Shown: one piece after another, positions 24,130-33,511 of the stretch | How positions within the stretch are numbered: the first letter of the stretch is position 1 | Layout: every line of letters starts with the position of its first letter | NCBI GenBank assembly: GCA_900767955.1 | Contig: CAAGBC010000022.1 | Location: 1-64,000 of the forward strand | Direction: 5' to 3' | Length of the DNA stretch: 64,000 nucleotides | From: Spirochaetia bacterium | GTDB lineage: Bacteria > Spirochaetota > Spirochaetia > Treponematales > Treponemataceae | Position numbers and translations under genes: made by a program | Notes under the pieces: model-generated | Database searches by the model: none | Told to the model about the DNA's origin: nothing | What the model saw: the letters and a program-made list of their open reading frames with translations, nothing else

Positions 24130-26769
24130 TTACATAGCACCAATGCGAGCAAATGGAGTAGTGATAATATCTTCATCTTCTTTTTCTGCAGAAGTTGATT
24201 TATCTTTTGAATATGGTTTTGCAGCATTATCAACCATTGCTGCATCCCATGGAAGACAATCCATACCAGAACCACCATCACTTAAAACAAACATTACACC
24301 AATACCATTAGCTTCTAGTTCAGCTTTTGTAATATTTAATGTTTTCAATGGAATTTTCATTTGCCATTTTAAGTCTTGATTTTTATCATGACCTAATGTA
24401 TTGAAGTCTACATAACTTTCTTCATTAGTGATACCTTCAATTGTACGACCTTGTCCTGTTCCAACTTCTTTAATACCCCAAATTTCTGTACTTAAGATAC
24501 CTTGTGTTTTCTTTGGACCACCATCCCAAGATATTTCTACACCTGTACCAGAGAATGTTTTACACAAAGAATCATCATAAGAGAATTTTCCATTTGAGTC
24601 TGTATAGAATACACCAGGAGTTCCTTTTGCTGGTTCAGAGTGACACACAATCATAGTATCAACCTTTTTACTAGCATATCCAACTTTACTTGTCCAAACA
24701 TAACTACCATCTGCCATAGTACCGTCACCACCTACACCTTTACCAGTTTCAAAAACCATAAAGAATGGTGTTCCACGATTCCAAAACTGACCATTATCAC
24801 TTATTGGATAAGTATCTTGTGGTGCAACTACATCTTGCACATTTGTAAGTTCTACCATCAAATACAAATGAGTATCATCATAAGCAGCATACAGTGCGTA
24901 AGCATCAGTCTGAGGTTCATGCATTGACCATTGACAGAATACACGAGGGTCATCATTTGCTGCACCTTGTACAATCTTATCTGATTCTGACCAATCTGAC
25001 CATGACTTAATAGTTTTATTTGTTCCTACAGCACCACCTTTATTTGTCCAATAATATTTTCCAACAGGCTGGTCTTTTTTAGCATAATTTACATTAAGTG
25101 TATAATCTGTTGTTTTTGTTCCATTCTTTACTGTAATTTTTGTAGTAAATGTACCGCCATCAGAAACAGAACCTGTTTGGTTAGCAATTTCTACTACTGA
25201 ACTATTTTCCAATGCTGTAGCTTTAATTGTTTCAATTGTAAATGTATCCTCTGTTCCAGAAACATCATATGTCCAAACAGAACCATTTTCACTAGATTTT
25301 GCAGGTTTTCCATTTACAGTTACGCTAACAAGTGAAGTATCATTTTCAACTTTGCGTCTTACTGTAACAGTATAAGATTTTGTAGTTTTACCATCTTCTG
25401 CAGTAACAGTAATTACAAATTCTCTGCTTGAACCTGCATCAATTTCTGTTTTAAATTCTGGAGAAATTTCCACTGTTGCATTTTCGTGTGTTGCAGAAGC
25501 TCTTACATCAGCTGAAGTTACATTTGATTCAATCATATGTAAGAAAGAATCTTTTGATGTATCAAAACCTTCAACAACTACACCATTAACAGTAATAGAA
25601 GCAAGTGTTGCATCCTTAGAAAGCTGATTTGCTGTTGGGTCTGTATCATAGAATTCAGAACCATCAAACCAGAATGTACCAGGTTTTCCTGAATTGCGCT
25701 CTGGATCAGACCAGTTTAATTTAAAACTAATTGCTTTACCTGATGAAACATCTGTAAAGTCAATCATTCCCCAACCATTAGGGTCATTCATATAGTCATT
25801 TGTAGCTGGAGATAATTTTGTTCCATTACCTATTGAACCCCATTTACCACCCAACTTTTCTGATAAAGCTACACCTTCAGATGAGCCTTCTTTTTCCCAA
25901 GCCCAGATAGCTTCTGCACCTTTAATAAATACGATTACTTTTCCTTTTAATGGATCACCAAGTGTTCCTAATTCTGTTGTTCCTGCATTTGTGAATGTCA
26001 TTGTTTTATTAACAACATCTTTTGTTCCGTCTGTTACGATAACTTTCCATTTTCCAGGAGCAATATTATCAACTGAACCTGTTGATTCAGAAGCAATTGT
26101 TTTATTTGCAGATGTTGGGTCTAAAACTGTAATTGTGTAACCTGTTGCACCTGCTGATTTGTATGTTAATTCTGCAGCAGACATTTTATATAAATCGCTT
26201 GATTTTAATGAACCTTTTGTAAAATCATTAGCAATTGCTGCAGAATCTACATAATATCCCAAAGCAGAAGGAACTGCATTTTTAATAGAAGAATCTTGTG
26301 CATCTGTATAATTAGCAATTTTTTCACCCTTTGCTAATAATTCAGAATAAACATTTCCTAATCCTGTTGATTTCCAATCTACAACAACACTGTTGCTTCC
26401 TGCTTTGATATCAAGAACATTGCGCATTGTCCAACCAGAAATATTTTTTCCATTTTCATCCAAAGCCTGAATTGTAACAACGCGATTATCGCCTACAGGA
26501 ATTTTTTCAATAAAGAAAGTTCCTTTTCCAGCATTTACTTCTGAATCAACAGTAATATCTGTCATATCAGAACTTGAAATTGTTACTTTTGCATTTTTAA
26601 TTTTATCATTAATATTCAATGCTCTTGAATCATTAACAATCAAACAACCATAAGTTGTATCAGAATCAAAAGATTCTTTTTTAGTTTCTTCCAATAAATC
26701 AGAAGAACATCCAAAAAGGCTTAATGCTAAAATTATAGCACCAAGTTTTAATCCCATTCCTTTTTTCAT
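24130..26769 (-). CDS. Non-catalytic starch-binding lipoprotein with CBM9-like domain
   Basis: This 879-residue protein has a lipobox LFGC (Cys21). Residues about 40-270 are the shared N-terminal module (GKGTFFIEKIPVGDNRVVT; VDWKSTGLGNVY; NIAPGKWKVIVTD). Residues about 275-385 resemble the starch-binding domain of its amylase neighbours (AIWAWEKEG; TFWFDGSEFYDTDPT). Two cadherin-like beta-sandwich repeats follow (about 385-590). The C-terminal part resembles CBM9/DOMON carbohydrate-binding domains (YALYAAYDDTHLYLMVEL; PYSISDNGQFW-like region). No glycosidase motifs are visible. It is the last gene of the locus and could capture starch at the surface, a role analogous to SusE/SusF, though sequence homology to those is not claimed. 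Confidence 0.75.
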   Translation of the reverse strand: MKKGMGLKLGAIILALSLFGCSSDLLEETKKESFDSDTTYGCLIVNDSRALNINDKIKNAKVTISSSDMTDITVDSEVNAGKGTFFIEKIPVGDNRVVTIQALDENGKNISGWTMRNVLDIKAGSNSVVVDWKSTGLGNVYSELLAKGEKIANYTDAQDSSIKNAVPSALGYYVDSAAIANDFTKGSLKSSDLYKMSAAELTYKSAGATGYTITVLDPTSANKTIASESTGSVDNIAPGKWKVIVTDGTKDVVNKTMTFTNAGTTELGTLGDPLKGKVIVFIKGAEAIWAWEKEGSSEGVALSEKLGGKWGSIGNGTKLSPATNDYMNDPNGWGMIDFTDVSSGKAISFKLNWSDPERNSGKPGTFWFDGSEFYDTDPTANQLSKDATLASITVNGVVVEGFDTSKDSFLHMIESNVTSADVRASATHENATVEISPEFKTEIDAGSSREFVITVTAEDGKTTKSYTVTVRRKVENDTSLVSVTVNGKPAKSSENGSVWTYDVSGTEDTFTIETIKATALENSSVVEIANQTGSVSDGGTFTTKITVKNGTKTTDYTLNVNYAKKDQPVGKYYWTNKGGAVGTNKTIKSWSDWSESDKIVQGAANDDPRVFCQWSMHEPQTDAYALYAAYDDTHLYLMVELTNVQDVVAPQDTYPISDNGQFWNRGTPFFMVFETGKGVGGDGTMADGSYVWTSKVGYASKKVDTMIVCHSEPAKGTPGVFYTDSNGKFSYDDSLCKTFSGTGVEISWDGGPKKTQGILSTEIWGIKEVGTGQGRTIEGITNEESYVDFNTLGHDKNQDLKWQMKIPLKTLNITKAELEANGIGVMFVLSDGGSGMDCLPWDAAMVDNAAKPYSKDKSTSAEKEDEDIITTPFARIGAM

Positions 26770-26902
26770 TTTTTCCTACCTTATATATTATTATATTATA
26801 TTCCCATAATATTAAGATTTTATTCCTTTCTATTATCTCACACCTTTTTAAAAAAAGCACGAAAAATCTTATTTAAATTTAAAAGTTCAGAAAATACGTC
26901 CG

Positions 26903-26963
26903 GTCAAGGCACGCTTTGCTCAAGGCCTTGACTCGGCCGTTTTTAGGGTTTGTATTAAACCCT
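26903..26963. repeat. Hairpin pair upstream of the starch-binding lipoprotein gene
   Basis: A perfect 8-bp stem (GTCAAGGC/GCCTTGAC, 26903-26910/26925-26932) has a loop reading GAGCAAAGCG on the minus strand. A second 7-bp stem AGGGTTT/AAACCCT (26945-26951/26957-26963) follows. The loop matches those at 48-80 and about 5160 although the stems differ. Confidence 0.6.
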
Positions 26964-26966
26964 AAA

Positions 26967-27014
26967 TAAAAAAGTGCATCCTAAAAAATGTTTCCAAATT
27001 TTAAGATGCACTTT
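26967..27014 (-). terminator. Terminator of beta-helix lipoprotein gene 2
   Basis: AAGTGCATC and GATGCACTT arms form a stem on the minus strand, with further partial A-T pairing towards the loop, followed by six T residues. It begins about 25 bases after the stop codon at 27040. Confidence 0.85.
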
Positions 27015-27039
27015 CACAAATTGTAACTTACAAGTAATT

Positions 27040-30000
27040 CTACTCAGGTAGTTTTATTGTTTCATACTCACATATATTTGCAAGATATTTTAATTTTACA
27101 TCGCCATTTAATTGTGTTCCGCTTGTATGAGTTGGAGCTTCTGTACCGAATGTACCATTGTTTAGTGTTACATACAATTTGTTATCTGAAACAATAAACA
27201 CTTCTTGATTTTTAGTAGCCCCTGCTTCCCAAGTTTCATCATGCTCACAATGGCCTAATTCACCTTGAATTCTTGTATATCCAGCTTTTGTACAAACTAA
27301 TTTTTTTGTTTCATTTTGACTTATAACATCATCTACTTTCCACAAGCCACCACCGTTTGGAATTCCTCTATAATTATAAGGAGCAAAACCTTTTAATGTT
27401 GCACCTCTTGCAGCAAAAGGACGACCTCCTAAAAGATAATCCTTTAATTGACTTACATCAAATTCCCATTTGCTATTAAAGTATGCCATATCTAAAGCAG
27501 ACATTTTGTTTCCTTCCATGACTATGTCTACAATATCGTTAGCTCTTTCTTCATTAAACAATCTTGTTTTTAGACCAAATTTGTTATTTGTGAATATAAT
27601 TTTTGTTCTTTCATTTGCTTTGTCTGCTTCTGAATAATATTCAGGATATGTAAAACCTGTAATTCCAACCGCAATTCCACTATCGCCAGCTTCGTTATTA
27701 TCGATTAAAATTTCTCCACAAGCCTTTCGCAAGGTAATAACACTTTTTGTTGATGGAAGTTTATTATCTTTAATTGTTACATTTTTAATACTATATCCAA
27801 GTCTACTTGCTGAACCACACTTGCTTAAATCATTTCTTGAAAATTCCAAGTTTACGATATGAGGATAATACCATTCACACATATATGGATAAAGCCCCGC
27901 AGCTGTTATTCCATAAGTTGTTCTTTCTATTGTATTTTCGCAGAATTTTACATTTTCTGTTATTCTAGTATTTCCATTAAATGCAAAACCGTTACTTCCC
28001 TTTACATAATTTCTGCACACTTCTAGATTTTTAAAGCTTAAGCGACATTCAAAATCAATCCAACCTAAACCTCTGAAACTACCTGCTTCATTTATGTTAT
28101 TTTCATATTGTATACAAGTATTATCATTGAATTTTAGATTTTCAATAGATTCACCTTCTCCACCAAGGTCAATTGCAAAACACCATCTTCCCCAGTTTTC
28201 AAATGTATTATGATGAATATTAATATCACGACATTTTTCTGTTGGTGTAATAAATATAATTCCATCACCGCCACAGTCATTTCTTGCAATTGTTGTACCA
28301 AGATCTTTGAAAGTACAATTGTATATTTCAAGATTAGATATTTCATAAACTGTTCCGTCTGCAACAGTTGGAGCGCCAGTGGCAGAACCACCTGCACTTC
28401 TATTTCCTGCTTTCCAACAAATTCCGTGATTTTCTACACCGTGTTCAGCACCTAAAGTAAAACAGTTTCCATCAAGTGTTAAATCATGAATTGTTAAGTT
28501 TCGGATAACTCTGTACAAATTGATTATGGCCATATCTTGCATTTTATTTTTGTTCCAGCCATCATCTGCAATTTTGATTGTTGCACCGTTTCCGTCAATT
28601 TCAAGACCATCAACATTTGCCATAGTAATTCTTTGATTTGACGAACTTCTTCCACACATATAAGCGTTATATGGAGCAACTAAAGTTTTATATATTTCTG
28701 TATCATACTTTGCGTTTACATTTTCCATTTTTCTTTCTGGATACAAATACAAAGCATCTTTCTTAAATGTAAGTTTTCCTTTTTTTCTTTGACCAAACAA
28801 ATATACCAATGGCTCTGAATTATCAAAAACTCCATCACCAACACAACCATATTGTTCTGCAACTACATTTTCTGGATCAAACAAACAGGCAATATTTCCA
28901 TTTGCTAGAGTATGATTTCCCCATTCATCAACAGGAGAATCTATTAATTCAAATTCAACACCAATTCTATTTAGTTGATAACCAACCTTTCTACAGTCAA
29001 ATGGCAAATATTCATTTAAGTAATAGTCATAATCTTGAATTGTATAAACTGCTTGACCACCGTCACCTACTGAATAATATCCACGAGTAGTAACAACATC
29101 TCCAATTTCAAAAGCACCAGCTTTTAATTCTTTAACTGTATCAACTGTTGTTTCTTTTGAATAAGTTACCTTTAATGTGAAATCTCTTTTTTCTGTGCCA
29201 TTTGTGTATGCGATTTTTGATGTAAATGTTTCATTAAATCCAATTTGCCCTGATGTTTTATCATAATTTATTGTTGCAGAATTATCACTTGGAATTGCAA
29301 CCACAGATGTAATTTCATAAGCAGCAGCAGTTCCATAGACATTGTAAGTCCAAACTGTTCCGTCTTCGTTTGGTTTTGCAGCATTTCCATTTACTGACAC
29401 GCTAGAAAGTGACAAATCTTTTGAATAAATTACATTTAATGTATATTCCACTGTGGATTTTTCACTTGCAACTGTAATTTTGGTTGTAAAAGTTTCTCCG
29501 AATTTTATTTTGCCTGATGTTTTTTCTACTTTTACATCCATAGCATTGTACACAGGAATTGCTTCAATAGAATTTATTGTATATTCAGAAGTAACACCAA
29601 AAACTTCACAAGTCCAAACTGTTCCTTCTTCATTTAATGTTGAAAGATTACCATCAACTGTAACACGGGAAAGCACAAAATCTTTTGCATATACAACTGT
29701 TATCCTATGTGTAGTTGACTCTTCGCCTTTTGAAACAAAAATATCTGTATTAAAAGTTTTTCCTAATGTAAGAACACCTGTTGTAGTTTTATATTTTACA
29801 GTTGCATCTTTATCTGCTGGAATTGCTTCAATAGATAAAATATCATAATCCACACCATTGCCATATACTATACAAACCCAAGTTTTTCCATCTTGGTTTA
29901 CTCTTGCAGCAATTCCATTTACTTTTACACTAGTAAGTGCCGTACTATCTTTTGGTTTTGAATTATCATCACTTGTTACATCAACTGAACATCCAAACAA

Positions 30001-30051
30001 AATTAATGCAAATACAATTGTACTAAGCCATAAACAAATACGATTTTTCAT
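27040..30051 (-). CDS. Right-handed beta-helix (pectate-lyase-like) lipoprotein 2
   Basis: This 1003-residue protein has a lipobox LFGC and starts at ATG 30051, which is preceded by AAAGGTGA; an in-frame ATG further upstream lies in a terminator region. Three cadherin-like beta-sandwich repeats follow (about 30-295), each with a VNGNxAxxNEDGxVWTxxVYG-type core. A pectate-lyase-3/tailspike-like start (EQYGCVGDGVFDNSEPL) then leads into a long parallel beta-helix (INIHHNTFENWGRW, LKFNDNTC). It is paralogous to the next gene upstream. The fold suggests polysaccharide lyase or glycan-binding activity. I cannot identify catalytic residues or substrate, and it lacks the shared N-terminal module of the amylases. 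Confidence 0.75.
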   Translation of the reverse strand: MKNRICLWLSTIVFALILFGCSVDVTSDDNSKPKDSTALTSVKVNGIAARVNQDGKTWVCIVYGNGVDYDILSIEAIPADKDATVKYKTTTGVLTLGKTFNTDIFVSKGEESTTHRITVVYAKDFVLSRVTVDGNLSTLNEEGTVWTCEVFGVTSEYTINSIEAIPVYNAMDVKVEKTSGKIKFGETFTTKITVASEKSTVEYTLNVIYSKDLSLSSVSVNGNAAKPNEDGTVWTYNVYGTAAAYEITSVVAIPSDNSATINYDKTSGQIGFNETFTSKIAYTNGTEKRDFTLKVTYSKETTVDTVKELKAGAFEIGDVVTTRGYYSVGDGGQAVYTIQDYDYYLNEYLPFDCRKVGYQLNRIGVEFELIDSPVDEWGNHTLANGNIACLFDPENVVAEQYGCVGDGVFDNSEPLVYLFGQRKKGKLTFKKDALYLYPERKMENVNAKYDTEIYKTLVAPYNAYMCGRSSSNQRITMANVDGLEIDGNGATIKIADDGWNKNKMQDMAIINLYRVIRNLTIHDLTLDGNCFTLGAEHGVENHGICWKAGNRSAGGSATGAPTVADGTVYEISNLEIYNCTFKDLGTTIARNDCGGDGIIFITPTEKCRDINIHHNTFENWGRWCFAIDLGGEGESIENLKFNDNTCIQYENNINEAGSFRGLGWIDFECRLSFKNLEVCRNYVKGSNGFAFNGNTRITENVKFCENTIERTTYGITAAGLYPYMCEWYYPHIVNLEFSRNDLSKCGSASRLGYSIKNVTIKDNKLPSTKSVITLRKACGEILIDNNEAGDSGIAVGITGFTYPEYYSEADKANERTKIIFTNNKFGLKTRLFNEERANDIVDIVMEGNKMSALDMAYFNSKWEFDVSQLKDYLLGGRPFAARGATLKGFAPYNYRGIPNGGGLWKVDDVISQNETKKLVCTKAGYTRIQGELGHCEHDETWEAGATKNQEVFIVSDNKLYVTLNNGTFGTEAPTHTSGTQLNGDVKLKYLANICEYETIKLPE

Positions 30052-30067
30052 TTTTTTCACCTTTATC

Positions 30068-30098
30068 AAAAAAAATGGGAATGATTTTTGCATTCCCA
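30068..30098 (-). terminator. Terminator of beta-helix lipoprotein gene 1
   Basis: TGGGAATG and CATTCCCA form an 8-bp stem with a 7-nt loop on the minus strand, then eight T residues. It lies between the two beta-helix paralogues, just upstream of the ribosome-binding site of the second, so that gene needs its own promoter or relies on readthrough. Confidence 0.85.
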
Positions 30099-30114
30099 TC
30101 ATTATAGAATTACA

Positions 30115-33100
30115 TTATTCTGTTGCTTCTTTTGGTGTAGTTACCAATTTAAATTTACCAAGTTTACCTATGTAAATTAGCTCTATTGTTGTGCCATCTG
30201 AATTTGTATAAACTTTTGTTCCTTCTTTGTGTGTTGGAACTATATCAAGTGCGCCTCCTGCTATAGTAAAATACAAATCTTCATCTGTACAAATATAAGC
30301 ATTATCTTGAGCTTTTACTCTCTTTCCCTTTGCGTCTGGTTCTATAAAATATTTTATATGTGTAACTTGAGTTCTAAATCCATATTCACAACCGCCGAAT
30401 AAGTAACCATCTTCTACACAAACTAAATCTATATTTGAGTAATTATTTCTATCGGCGTACATACCCCAATTACAGCCATTATAAGCATTGAAGTTTTCGA
30501 TAAAATCCTCTTTAAATGTTTTGCCACCAAGAACACCCATTTTATTCAATGACTTAATAGCTGTTTGACCTTTTTTGAAATAAACAGCTGTCATTCCATC
30601 TTTTATAACAAAAGGAGTAAGAGCTTTTACACCATTAAAATACAAAGGTTGTGCAATATTTTGAATTTTATCTAGTTCAATTGCTAAATTTGAATTGAAT
30701 GCTGTTATTTCTGCTTTTCTAATGGAATCATATTCCAAATCAAAATCAAAATATTTTGCCATATCTTTTTCTGGTTCAGCAAAATTATTAAACATAGCAG
30801 ACATAAAACAATCATTATTTTTGAAGATAACTTTTATTCTATCTTTTCTAGCCTTTTCCATAGGAATAAAATCATCAAAATAATTGTTTGACCCGTGATT
30901 CCATAAATGAACTGTATATCGAGGTTCTCCTGTATCAACATCTATTGAAGTATTATTTTCAAAACGAATAGTTCCTGCTATACCAAAAGTTCTTACACCA
31001 CCCAATATATTGTTATTAATAAAAGTAAAATTATTTGTAAATATACCTGCCTTTACCCCAACATTAATCATTGTATTATTTTCAAAAACAAGATTTTCTG
31101 CATAACCACTGTACAATTCAAATCCATAAGGATAACCACCACCAAGATGTTGCCAATAGTTATCTCTAATTACAAAATTTCTATTTACTTTGCTATTACC
31201 ATTAATTGCCCATCCAGCTGAACCTTTTACTGTATTACCGATAAATTCAACATTTTCAAAACATTTTTTAGTTTCAAAGTCAATTAATCCTAATGCACGC
31301 CATTTCCAATAATCATCACCTACAACTTCTTCTCTGTTAGCTCCAAGACATTGGTTTCTGTTAAATTTAATGTTGTATAATCGTTCGCCATAACCACCAA
31401 GGTCAATTGCAAAAACCCATCTTCCCCAGTTTTCAAATACATTATCTTCAATATACAAACCATCTAATGCTGTTGGATTAATAAATAAGATAAAGTCTCC
31501 ACCCCAGTCGCCTGCTTTTGACCACATAGTTCCTGCATCGTAAAAACTATTATGATGAATGTTAAAATTCTTTACATAACATGGCTTAAACGAAGCGTTT
31601 GGTTCTAACTTGTTATATTCTTTTCCGTATTTATAATGATTTTCTCCATCTGGCATACCGTTTAAATACAACTGCCCCGGTGAATAAAATATTGTATGAT
31701 TTGAAGTTTTAGGAGCTTTCGTTTCGTCGATGTTATAGAACATTGTTCTTCCTTTGCCATCAAAACGGAAATTTTTGATTTCAAGATTTTCGATATCTTG
31801 GGCAAAGTTTAACATTCCCATTCCAGAATTTCCCCATTGCCCAGCTGGCTGAGTAACAAGACATCCGTTTCCGTCAATTACTAAATTTTTTACATTCGCC
31901 ATGATTGGCTTATAAAAATACTGACCACCTAACAATGCTCCACATAGATATGCTTTATATGGATTATCCCTTGCTGTACTTGGATCTTCCATATCATATA
32001 TCAAACCCAATAAATATGTTGCATCACTTTTACAAATAATTTCACCAGTTTTAACTTGTGCAAACATATGGATAAATGGCCAAACATCGTTAGTCTCTCC
32101 ATCACCCTTTGCGCCCCACTGTTCTGGTGTGTATGAATTACCAACAAGAGCGGCAACTTTTCCATTTTTCAAAGTATGATTTCCGTATTCATCAATTGGA
32201 GTTGGAGACCACTTATTTTGGTAATTTATGTATCTAACATCTTTTGGAAGAACATTTTCATACCAATAGTCATAAGTCATAATTTCATAGTGAGCTGCGC
32301 CATTGTCTCCAACTGTATAATAACCTCTTGTTGTAACAATATCTCCAATATCAAAATCACCGACTTTTAATTCTTCAACTGTATCAACTGTTGTTTCTTT
32401 TGCATAAACGACATTTAATGTATATTCTTTTGTGTTGCCATTATTTGAATATGTGATTGTTGTTGTAAATTTTTCGCCAAAATTAAGGGAAGCAGTTTTT
32501 TCAGCAACATTTACAATTGCAGATGAATCTTTGGCAGTGGCAACAATATTAGATATTTGATATGGAGTTTGTGTTCCAAAAATTTTACAATTCCAAACTG
32601 AACCATCTTCATTTGATGTTGCAGGATTTCCGTTTACTGTCACCTCAGAAAGCGACAAATCACTATTATATGTTACTCTTAATTCGTATTCTAAAACGCG
32701 TCCTTCGTTTGTAATTGTAAGTTTTGTTGAAAAAGTTTCACCAAGTTTAATTACACCTTGTGTTTTTTCATAATCAACAATATAAACATAATTTTCTACT
32801 GGTGTTGCAACAATTGATTTAATTTCAAATTCAGGTTCAGTTCCGTAAAAATTACAAGTCCAAACTTTTCCGTCTTCACTTGGTTTTGCAAGATAACTAC
32901 CATTTACTGTAATGCTAGAAAACATTAATTCTTTTGCATAAACAATATTTAGAGTATGTTCTTCAACAGATTTACCATTTGTAACTGTAATTTTTAATGT
33001 AAATACTTGACCAACTTGTACTCTATTAAACTGTTTAATATCTTTATCAAATTGAACAGTTGCATCGGCATGAGAAGGAATTGCTTCGATGGATTCAAAC

Positions 33101-33297
33101 TTGTAGAACATATCTGTTCCATACAATTTATAAGTCCAAACTTTTCCTTCCTTATCTGGTATCGCAAGATTACCATTTACTGTTACTTCAGAAAGAGCTG
33201 TGTCTCTTGGAGGTTCAACTTCGACATTTGCTGAACAACCAAACAAAAACAATGCAAAAATTATTGCACTACACTTGAGAATAATAGGATTTTTCAT
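30115..33297 (-). CDS. Right-handed beta-helix (pectate-lyase-like) lipoprotein 1
   Basis: This 1060-residue protein has a lipobox LFGC (about Cys21) and AAAGGTGA before the ATG. Its architecture matches the downstream paralogue: three cadherin-like repeats (TVNGNLAIPDKEGKVWTYK and similar, about 30-300), the linker ETTVDTVEELKVGDFDIGD, a GAKGDGETNDVWPF start of the beta-helix, and stacked NxxF/ENWGRWVFAIDLGG coils. The two proteins share long identical stretches in the linker and helix, so they arose by tandem duplication and then diverged at the C-terminus. The likely role is surface binding or cleavage of a plant polysaccharide that accompanies starch; the substrate is unknown. Confidence 0.75.
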   Translation of the reverse strand: MKNPIILKCSAIIFALFLFGCSANVEVEPPRDTALSEVTVNGNLAIPDKEGKVWTYKLYGTDMFYKFESIEAIPSHADATVQFDKDIKQFNRVQVGQVFTLKITVTNGKSVEEHTLNIVYAKELMFSSITVNGSYLAKPSEDGKVWTCNFYGTEPEFEIKSIVATPVENYVYIVDYEKTQGVIKLGETFSTKLTITNEGRVLEYELRVTYNSDLSLSEVTVNGNPATSNEDGSVWNCKIFGTQTPYQISNIVATAKDSSAIVNVAEKTASLNFGEKFTTTITYSNNGNTKEYTLNVVYAKETTVDTVEELKVGDFDIGDIVTTRGYYTVGDNGAAHYEIMTYDYWYENVLPKDVRYINYQNKWSPTPIDEYGNHTLKNGKVAALVGNSYTPEQWGAKGDGETNDVWPFIHMFAQVKTGEIICKSDATYLLGLIYDMEDPSTARDNPYKAYLCGALLGGQYFYKPIMANVKNLVIDGNGCLVTQPAGQWGNSGMGMLNFAQDIENLEIKNFRFDGKGRTMFYNIDETKAPKTSNHTIFYSPGQLYLNGMPDGENHYKYGKEYNKLEPNASFKPCYVKNFNIHHNSFYDAGTMWSKAGDWGGDFILFINPTALDGLYIEDNVFENWGRWVFAIDLGGYGERLYNIKFNRNQCLGANREEVVGDDYWKWRALGLIDFETKKCFENVEFIGNTVKGSAGWAINGNSKVNRNFVIRDNYWQHLGGGYPYGFELYSGYAENLVFENNTMINVGVKAGIFTNNFTFINNNILGGVRTFGIAGTIRFENNTSIDVDTGEPRYTVHLWNHGSNNYFDDFIPMEKARKDRIKVIFKNNDCFMSAMFNNFAEPEKDMAKYFDFDLEYDSIRKAEITAFNSNLAIELDKIQNIAQPLYFNGVKALTPFVIKDGMTAVYFKKGQTAIKSLNKMGVLGGKTFKEDFIENFNAYNGCNWGMYADRNNYSNIDLVCVEDGYLFGGCEYGFRTQVTHIKYFIEPDAKGKRVKAQDNAYICTDEDLYFTIAGGALDIVPTHKEGTKVYTNSDGTTIELIYIGKLGKFKLVTTPKEATE

Positions 33298-33459
33298 TTG
33301 TTCACCTTTTTGTTATATACAAATAACTTTTTATATAACATTTTTAATTTTAATTTATGATATACAAAAACTCATTTACATATCAATAGATAAATTTTCA
33401 AATACTATGGCTTTATGAGAAAATTATAGTAAATAATATATTTTTATCAGATTTCACAT

Positions 33460-33490
33460 AAAAAAAGGGGCTGTCCTTTTGAACAACCCC
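33460..33490 (-). terminator. Terminator of the pullulanase gene
   Basis: On the minus strand GGGGTTGTTC, AAAA and GGACAGCCCC form a 10-bp stem including two G-U pairs that work only in this orientation, followed by seven T residues. It starts about 20 bases after the stop codon. Confidence 0.9.
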
Positions 33491-33511
33491 CTAAAATCAC
33501 TAAGTTAGTTT

